NCBI GenBank assembly: GCA_031772625.1
Contig: CM062816.1
Coordinates: 1,665,707,385 to 1,665,771,384, forward strand
Source: Pinus tabuliformis
Taxonomy: Eukaryota; Streptophyta; Pinopsida; Pinales; Pinaceae
Reading direction: 5' to 3'
DNA length: 64,000 nt
The notes beneath the pieces were generated by a model. That model worked only from the letters and a program-made list of their open reading frames with translations. It did not search any database and was not told where the DNA came from. Position numbers and translations under genes: made by a program. The first letter of the stretch is position 1. Every line of letters begins with the position of its first letter. Shown here one piece after another: positions 57,837 through 64,000 of the stretch.

Positions 57837-58930
57837 ATGATAACTAGATCAAAGCTTAAACTAGGAGGAGGAGAATTGGCTAAATTTAACCAAAAAATTG
57901 GTAGAGTCTATATTAGGAGGAAACTGTTAGAAGAGATTCCTTTGGAATCAGATCCTTAGTTCATGGACAGTTTCTTGACTATGAGAGCCATGGTAGAGGA
58001 AATGTATAGAGAATTTAAGAAAGGTCAAAGTGAAAATTCTTCAACTTCCCAACATAACAAAGGAGGAGAAGAATCTATCCTCAATGACCATTCTAAAGGC
58101 AAAGGGAAAGAAGAAAAGATTCCCACACCTCCTAATAGCCCTAAAAATAAAAAAGAAAACATCTTTGATTAAATTAGATGTTAAATTTGATTTTCCAATA
58201 TATGATGGAGAGTTGAATGCAAAGAAGCTCGATGATTGGATTAGACAGAATGATGTGTATTCAAGGTGCAGAGCATTGATTCAGACAGAAGTAAGATTCA
58301 GCTGGCTAGCCTACGCCTTGGAGGAACTGCCTTGGTATGGTGGGAAGGCAGAACACAAGCTTACATGAAGAAGCATGGTATAATCCTTTCTGTCTAGAGT
58401 GAATTTGTTTCTACAATTGAAAAACAATTCTATCCACTAGCTTATATGCAGCAAGCTATGATGAGTTGGAAAACTCTTCGCCAATTGAAAGGGCAAAGTG
58501 TACAAAGTTACACCCAAGAATTTTGAAAATAGCTTTGATTCTAGGCGTTTCTTTAGAATCACCTGAAACTTTGCTGAAGTATATAGGTGGTCTACATAGT
58601 TATTTGAGACATACCATTCTCATGTTTAATCCTACTTGCATAGATGAGGTATCTGTTTAGGCTACGCATCTAGAGGCTAGGAGCAAGAATGTGAACCCAG
58701 AGGTTGGGGGATCATCAAAACCCAGTGCAAGCAAGAACAAGGAAAATAGCAAGTATAAATGGAAAGATAGGAAGACAAATGATGTACAAAAGACCAAACC
58801 TTCATGCACTCACTGCAAGAAGCATGGGCATGATGATTAACACTCCTGGATTCTGCATCCAGAGCTGAGGCCCAATAAGTTTGATGGTTAAAAGAAGAAG
58901 ACTACTACATCTATTTAGAAGGATTTTGGG
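57837..58930 (+). pseudogene. G6 gag remnant with zinc knuckle
   Basis: The probable start is ATG at 57837 (MITRSKLKLGGGELAKFNQK). Frame 57963-58172 is polar and lysine-rich. Capsid blocks include FPIYDGELNAKKLDDWI near 58193 and KLHPRILKIALILGVSLESP near 58510 (compare G4 25029). The knuckle region near 58805 reads CTHCKKHGHDD. Broken in a few places. Confidence 0.85.
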
Positions 58931-59059
58931 TCAGACTCAGGGGATGAAACAACATTCACAACCACAAGTATAAAAGGTAAAAATTCTGAAGCATCTATTA
59001 GTAATTCTGCACAATCTACTGATAATGAAGAAAATGAGAGGAAAAGACATGAGCTTTTT

Positions 59060-59698
59060 CATATTAGAGTTATTTCCAAACATCAAAAGGTTGCTACTTT
59101 GTTTGATAGCGGCTCACAAGTAAACTTAATTTCTGAAGCAATTGTAAAGAAACTAGGATTACTAACCACACCTCACAAGAAGCCATATCCATTGGGTTGG
59201 TTATGTTATAAAGCAAAGCTACAAGTGACTAGAAAATGTAAACTTAGGTTTTCTTTTGGGTCAACATTTGCAGATGAGGTTAAGTTAGATATCATTCCCT
59301 TGGATATATGTGGAATTGTTTTAGGAACTCCTTACTTGTATGATAGAAAAGTCATTTTCTATAGAGCTGAAAACAAGTATCAACTCGTTAAAGATGGAAT
59401 CAAATATATTGTAAGAGCTCATAAACTCAAGAATAATTATACTCTCATAAACTTAGGGAAGATAAAAAGAATTGTAAATTCATGCAAACAATTTTTACTG
59501 ATGGTTGTAAAGGAAAAGAAACCTGATAAAACCAATGTATTTAAAGGTTGTGATGCTAAACATCAAGCTGATTTAGAAAAAGTTGTTTTGGAATATGATA
59601 TGCTATTTAAAGAACCTAAAGCTCTACCACCAAAAAAGGAAATAGTACAAGATGTTAATTTGCAGCAAGATGCTCCATTACCTAACATTGGAATGTAG
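59060..59698 (+). pseudogene. G6 aspartic protease and linker remnant
   Basis: One open frame of 199 codons: MFDSGSQVNLISEAIVKKLG (active site D-S-G-S), KKPYPLGWL, and LDIIPLDICGIVLGTPYLYD. It then runs into the linker before RT (EVVLEYDMLFKEPKALPPKK-like). It is the best-preserved protease in the window. Confidence 0.9.
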
Positions 59699-59699
59699 A

Positions 59700-60540
59700 G
59701 GTTGTCCACTTTAGAGAATGAAGAAATCAAGAAGCAGGTACAAGAGCTGCTCGAGAAAGGCTTCATAAGACCTAGCACATCACCATGTGGGTCTCCAATT
59801 GTCTTGGTGAGAAAGAAAGATGGCTCATGGAGAATGTGCATTGATCACTGAGCACTGAATAAGATAATGATCAAAAACCGTTATCCCCTTCCTCGCATAG
59901 ATGATTTATTAGATCACCTGAAAGAATTTGTTTACTTTTCCAAGTTGCACTTGCATAGTGTCTATGATCAGGTCAAAGTCGCAGAGCAAGATGCATGGAA
60001 GACTGCTTTCAAAACAAAGCAGGGACTGTATGAGTGGTTAGTTATGCCATTTGGCTTAACTAATGCTCCTACTACTTTCATGAGAGTAATGAATGATGTA
60101 CTCAGGCCTTTTATTGATGATTTTGTCATTGTATATCTAGATGATATTCTTGTATTTAGTGAAACATGGGAAGAACATTTGAAGCATGTAAAGCAGACTC
60201 TAGATGTTTTGAAGAGAGAAAATATTTATGTTAAGCTATCAAAATGTGAATTTGGCAAAACATCTTTGAATTATTTGGGTCATATTCTAGGGGGTGGTGA
60301 ATTGAATATGGATCCCTCTAAGGTTACAGTCATTGTAAATTAGACTAAACCCAAATCTGCTACAGAAGTTAGAAGCTTCCTAGGAGCAGCACAGTATTGG
60401 AGAAAGTTTATTGCTAACTTTTCCTTCATTGTAGCTCCCTTACATTCTTTAACACAATTGAACAAGGTGTTTCAGTAGGGAGGAAAATAGAAAAAATCCT
60501 TCAACACCTTAAAAGAAAATATTAGTACAGCACCAGTACT
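59700..60540 (+). pseudogene. G6 reverse transcriptase remnant
   Basis: The frame upstream of 59850 holds the fingers ([20 protein letters not shown]). Frame 59867-60343 holds KNRYPLPRIDDLLDHL, KTAFKTKQGLYEWLVMPFGL, TNAPTTFMRVMNDVLRPFID and FVIVYLDDILVFSETWEEHL, with the catalytic YLDD intact. The thumb (LGAAQYWRKFIANFSFIVAP) lies near 60380-60430. Confidence 0.92.
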
Positions 60541-60544
60541 AGCA

Positions 60545-60960
60545 CTGCCCGATCTTCAAAGACCCTTTGAGATTGAAACGGATGCTAGTGACTATGCCAT
60601 GGGAGCAGTGTTGATGCAGCACGATAAACCCGTATGTTATCATTTTGAGACATTTAATTCTATAGTAGTTAATTATCCCACATATGATAAAGAATTGTAT
60701 GCATTAGTACAAAGTGTGAAAAAATGGAAACATTATCTAATGGGAAAAGAGACAGTTATACATACTGATCATCAACCACTTCAATATTTACACTCACAAA
60801 CTAAGTTGCAGCAATCAAGACACTATAGGTGGATGGGTTTTCTACAACAGTTTCATCTTGTCATCAGATATAAAAAGGGCATACACAATAAATTTGTAGA
60901 TATGTTGTCCAGACCAATCTTAAATGCATCTACTATACTTAAGCATAACTCAGTAATGCA
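60545..60960 (+). pseudogene. G6 RNase H remnant
   Basis: Near 60560: FEIETDASDYAMGAVLMQ. Then YPTYDKELYALVQSVKKWKH, GKETVIHTDHQPLQYLHSQT and FHLVIRYKKGIHNKFVDMLS. The catalytic D, E and D positions are all visible. Confidence 0.9.
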
Positions 60961-60999
60961 TGAAAGCTACATTGAACAATATGCTCAAGGCATAGACTT

Positions 61000-61915
61000 T
61001 AAAGATGTATATGCAACTTTAAGTCATGGCAAACAAGTAGAAGAATTGAATTATCATGTTAAGGACCAACTCTTGTATCATTTTGGAAAGTTATGCATTC
61101 CTCAAATCGAAAGAGTAAAGATAATTCGAGAAACACACACTTCTCTAATATGAGGTCACTTTGGTATAAGTAAAACAGTTGCACTGCTGCAAAGATTTTT
61201 TTATTGGCCAAAAATGAATGAAACAGTTTCTAGATATGTAATAGGGTGTACCATGTGTGCTAAAAGCAAGCTCAGCAATAGAAAACTAGGCTTGTACACT
61301 CCACTACCAGTTCCTTCTCATCCTTAGGAAAGCGTTCCCATGGACTTTGTTGGGGGACTGCTTAAATCTAGAAAAGGTCTTGACTATTTATATGTTGTTG
61401 TGGATAGGTTCAGCAAAATGTGTATTTTAATACCTTGTAACAAACAGATTACAGTTGAGCAAACAACAAATTTGTTCTTTCAGCATGTATGGGTTCATTT
61501 TGGATTACCCACTTCCATTGTATCTAATCGAGATTCTCGATTTTTTGGGAAGTTTTGTTCAAGTCTGTGGGAATCGATGGACACCATACTAAAGAAAAGC
61601 ACAGCCTTTCATCCAAAAACAGATGGCCAAACAGAGGTGATCAACTGGACAGTGATCCAGTTGCTCAGTGGCTATTGCAGCAAGCATTCCAAGCTTTGGG
61701 ATGAACATTTGTGTTATGTGCAACATGCTTACAACCGAGCTAAACATTCTTTTACAAAGAGATCTCCTTTTGAGACCTGTTTTGGTTTCACACCAAGGTC
61801 TCCCTTGGACTTTGTCTTTGGTAAAGACATAGCAGTTGATGGACACAGTGATGTGGACAAGGCAACCAAGTTCATTAAACAAATCCAAGAGATTCACCAG
61901 GCAGTACAGAAATAG
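61000..61915 (+). pseudogene. G6 integrase remnant
   Basis: The start is near 61080 (QLLYHFGKLCIPQIERVKII). The zinc-binding part lies near 61130-61270. The core is in frame 61340-61915: MDFVGGLLKSRKGLDYLYVV, VDRFSKMCILIPCNKQI, FHPKTDGQTEVINWTVIQLL and ETCFGFTPRSPLDFVFG. The core is a single long frame; the gene as a whole is interrupted. Confidence 0.9.
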
Positions 61916-62400
61916 CTAGAAAAGAGCCAAGCCAAGTACAAGGCAAGGCATGATAAGCATCGGACTAAGCATAGTTTCCAAGTTGATGATCAAGTCTGGC
62001 TATATATCAGCAAAGACAAAATGCAAGGTGAAGGTAAGAAGCTGAAGCCAATAAGGTATGGACCTTTCAAGATACTTGAGAAAATCGGTGAGAATGCTTT
62101 TCACCTTGATTTTCCAGTTTACATGCACTTCTATTTATTAGTTAATGTAGAAAGCTTGAGATTGTTTGAACCTTCATTGATTGAAGATCCCGAAGAGCAG
62201 ATTCATTTGCCTTCTATTGATGATATGTTGCTTGAATATCTCAATCAATTGTAGGAAGATATAGTTCTGGACAAGAAGGTGAGAACTACACGTAGAGGGG
62301 ATGTTGAGTACCTCAGAATTGGACTCAAAGGTTCAAAACCAAGCAGTGCATGATGGATAGAAATTGGGCAAGTGAGGAATCTATATCCTCACTTGATTGA
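61916..62400 (+). pseudogene. G6 integrase tail with chromodomain-like end
   Basis: KSQAKYKARHDKHRTKHSFQ, then the GPF/Y block PIRYGPFKILEKIGENAFHL and LLVNVESLRLFEPSLIED (frame 62021-62254). After about 62250 the sequence reads KKVRTTRRGDVEYLRIGLKG and ends WIEIGQVRNLYPHLIDT. This end block (TRRG..EYL..LKG..W) is like the non-canonical chromodomain of some plant chromoviruses. Placement within chromoviruses is inference. Confidence 0.7.
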
Positions 62401-62433
62401 CACTTAAAAAACAACTTTTGGTGGTCCAAAAGC

Positions 62434-62451
62434 TTTTTCAATGGGAAGGCG
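62434..62451 (+). other. G6 polypurine-like tract
   Basis: TTTTTCAATGGGAAGGCG immediately precedes the right LTR. Only AATGGGAAGG is purine-rich, so this is a short tract. Confidence 0.5.
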
Positions 62452-63913
62452 TGATCCAAAATGGATCCTAGAACACTCTCTAAGTTTTCATGAACTCTCT
62501 AAAAATTATGCCAAAGATTCAAAGTCTTATGAACATCAAGCTATTGGGGGGAATCCTTAGACAGTTGCAATGGTGATCAGCGCAGTTCAATGAGCATCGT
62601 CGATCTAGCGTGTAGAGCAGCGGACCATGGTAACATGCGCTGACACCAACGAATAAATGCAGGGTCAAATTTAAGCAATGAAGGTAGTTTCCAATATGGG
62701 ATTAGCGACAAGTTTCTAATCACATATCATAGGGTAAACCTCTCATTGAAGAGAAGCCCCGAGCACCGGGACCCGAAATAATTATAAAACGCGGAAAATA
62801 TTGTTTCGGTTCTATCGGAGCGAGATTCCACAAAACTAGTAGGATATCAGATGGGCTTCGAGCGATAAGCGGTTTGAGCGATAAGCGGTTTCAACCAAAT
62901 TCCCCCAATTCCATACAATGATTGCCACGTATCGCGGTGGAAGAGAGAGAGAACCGCTCACATCGGACGGGTAAACATCATGCTACTCAGCCACCTGATA
63001 TGAATGACAACCATAGGATCTGGGGCCGCCATATCAACAACGGAGACACGTTCCGATGGACGATCGGATTTGACAAGATTATAAAGCAAGATCACATAGG
63101 ATTTGAAGTTCAATATGGACAATGCATTGGAAGAAGGTCGTGTTTCACAAGCATTCTTGGAGTTAATGGAAAAAAACGGTCATTTCAAATATGTCCAAGA
63201 GAACTAACACTCATTCGTTATGAAATAGGTGGCCACCTTCCTGTGAGGCATTATACAGGGATTGATTACGCAGGACAAAGGAAGTCAAATGGATATAGGT
63301 AGGGGAACCAGAAATCTGGGAAGCAGAAACAAACAGTCAGGGAGTAGACTAGCTTTAAAGCCACAAACTGACAAAGAGTAAGCAAGAGGCAGTAATCCAA
63401 AAGCAGAGAGAAGAGGTAAGTTAGGAACTAACCTGCAGAAGCAAATGCAGCACTGAGCTAGAGTTAAGCCAAAGACAGAGAGAGTCAGAGAGTCTGTGTA
63501 CTCTGGATAAGGCTTGAGAGATTCAAGCGAATTCCTCTGCACACCTGTCATGTATTGAGTCTCAGATTGGGCTCATACTATTGTAATCAAGAAAGACCGA
63601 GAGTCAGTGAGGAGAGTCTGTGTACTCAAAAGAGACTTGGGGGATCCAAGTCCAGTCTTACTGATTTGTATCTATGAAGACATAATAGAGAGGCCACCAC
63701 TGAAGGCTAGACTAGGAGGTGTAGCCCAGGAGTATTGGGTGAACTCCTTATTAAACTTGTTGTGTTTATATGTGTTGCCTATTATGTTTTCTTTTACTAC
63801 TTCATTGCCTGTGTATTTCGCAATCTTATCGATCTGTTGCACAAAATAACATGAGTACATCCATGCGCAAGTTTTTAATACCTCATTAATTGTCTTAGAT
63901 CAATTCTAGATCA
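62452..63913 (+). repeat. G6 3' LTR
   Basis: 1462 bp, starts TGATCCAAAATGGATCC and ends AATTCTAGATCA. It contains a short tandem duplication (GAGCGATAAGCGGTTT twice, about 62860-62891) that is single in the left LTR, and it lacks a segment of the left LTR near 57485-57540. A 126-codon open frame inside it (62922-63302) is not open in the left LTR and is not supported as a gene. Confidence 0.93.
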
Positions 63914-63918
63914 ATGAG
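63914..63918 (+). repeat. G6 target-site duplication, right copy
   Basis: ATGAG directly after the right LTR of G6. Confidence 0.9.
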
Positions 63919-64000
63919 TTAGACAAGATTCATTCAATATTTGTCCAGAGAACCAGTGCTAGCCAATAGTAGAGAATGAAATGGCATGATAAATTTATCA
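63914..64000 (+). pseudogene. G5 integrase remnant, resumed
   Basis: The Athila-like integrase C-terminal region continues after G6: DKIHSIFVQRTSASQ near 63921, then RMKWHDKFI at the window end, the usual ..R.KWHDK.I block before the GPF/Y module. Confidence 0.75.

Larger units (their letters stand above)
56282..63913 (+). mobile_element. G6: Ty3/gypsy chromovirus-like LTR element inside G5
   Basis: A full-length element of 7632 bp. LTRs 56282-57777 and 63913-anchored 62452-63913 start TGATCC and end AGATCA. The 5-bp target duplication ATGAG is perfect on both sides. The tRNA-iMet primer site, gag, protease, RT, RNase H, integrase and a C-terminal chromodomain-like tail lie in order. The LTRs look about 88-89 percent identical in the first 440 bases by eye, so despite the perfect target site it is not recent. 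Only a handful of breaks (about five to ten) interrupt the coding part, which has several frames near 190 codons. Same lineage as G4. Confidence 0.95.
49416..64000 (+). mobile_element. G5: Athila-like Ty3/gypsy element, runs off window, split by G6
   Basis: 5' LTR 49416-50290, a tRNA-Asp-type primer site, a repeat-bearing leader, then gag, protease, RT, RNase H and integrase in gypsy order. The integrase is interrupted at 56281 by G6 and resumes at 63914 after the target duplication, running past the window end. The primer site and protein wording place it near Athila. Several breaks are present (roughly ten), though many long frames survive. The 3' LTR lies outside the window. Confidence 0.88.

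Noticed and set aside
62922-63302. 126-codon open frame inside the right LTR of G6
   Set aside because: The matching part of the left LTR is not open over the same span and no known domain is visible, so a chance frame is more likely.

Overview
The window looks like intergenic DNA from a large, repeat-rich seed-plant nuclear genome. A gymnosperm is my best guess, because the sequence is AT-rich, the LTR retrotransposons are old and heavily nested, and no intact host gene is visible. This is an inference from composition and repeat content; no marker gene fixes the species. Almost all recognisable coding sequence belongs to decayed mobile elements. Domain limits below were read by eye and are good to a few tens of bases. 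LTR ends, TSDs and PBSs were read at base level.

Layout, left to right. 1-1376: degenerate tandem repeats. 1377-7033: chromodomain-bearing Ty3/gypsy fossil (G1, + strand) with both LTRs. 7034-9035: more degenerate repeats, including an array of about 44-bp units. 9036-17160: Ty1/copia fossil (C1, +) split by a second chromovirus of the G1 family (G2, - strand, 9684-15524). 17364-18147: (AT)n tract followed by a near-identical 327-bp tandem duplication. 18148-24356: mostly featureless, with repeats, a G-rich island and a gypsy protease remnant on the minus strand. 24357-28830: Ty3/gypsy fossil (G4, +). 30339-31799: a broken, intron-containing gene fragment resembling an amino (N4/N6) DNA methyltransferase. 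32650-35080: 3' part of an L1-type LINE (+), with a second copy of the same LINE tail inverted at 37040-37960. 37965-48000: Tat-like Ty3/gypsy fossil (G3, +) with an extra RNase H after the integrase, split by a Ty1/copia element (C2, -, 38469-43461). 48130-49360: unidentified protein-coding remnant on the minus strand, plant-mobile-domain-like. 49416 to the window end: Athila-like Ty3/gypsy element (G5, +) with a tRNA-Asp-type PBS, split by a Ty3/gypsy element (G6, +, 56282-63913) that has a perfect 5-bp target duplication.

The elements do not cooperate; they are layers of insertion. Three nests give relative order: C1 before G2, G3 before C2, G5 before G6. LTR pairs compared by eye suggest that G1 is the oldest of those with both ends, and that G2, C2 and G6 each differ at about a tenth of positions or somewhat more. 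Under slow gymnosperm substitution rates this would mean tens of millions of years. The item most worth follow-up is the methyltransferase-like fragment, because amino-type DNA methyltransferases are unusual in seed plants and this one carries spliceosomal-type introns.
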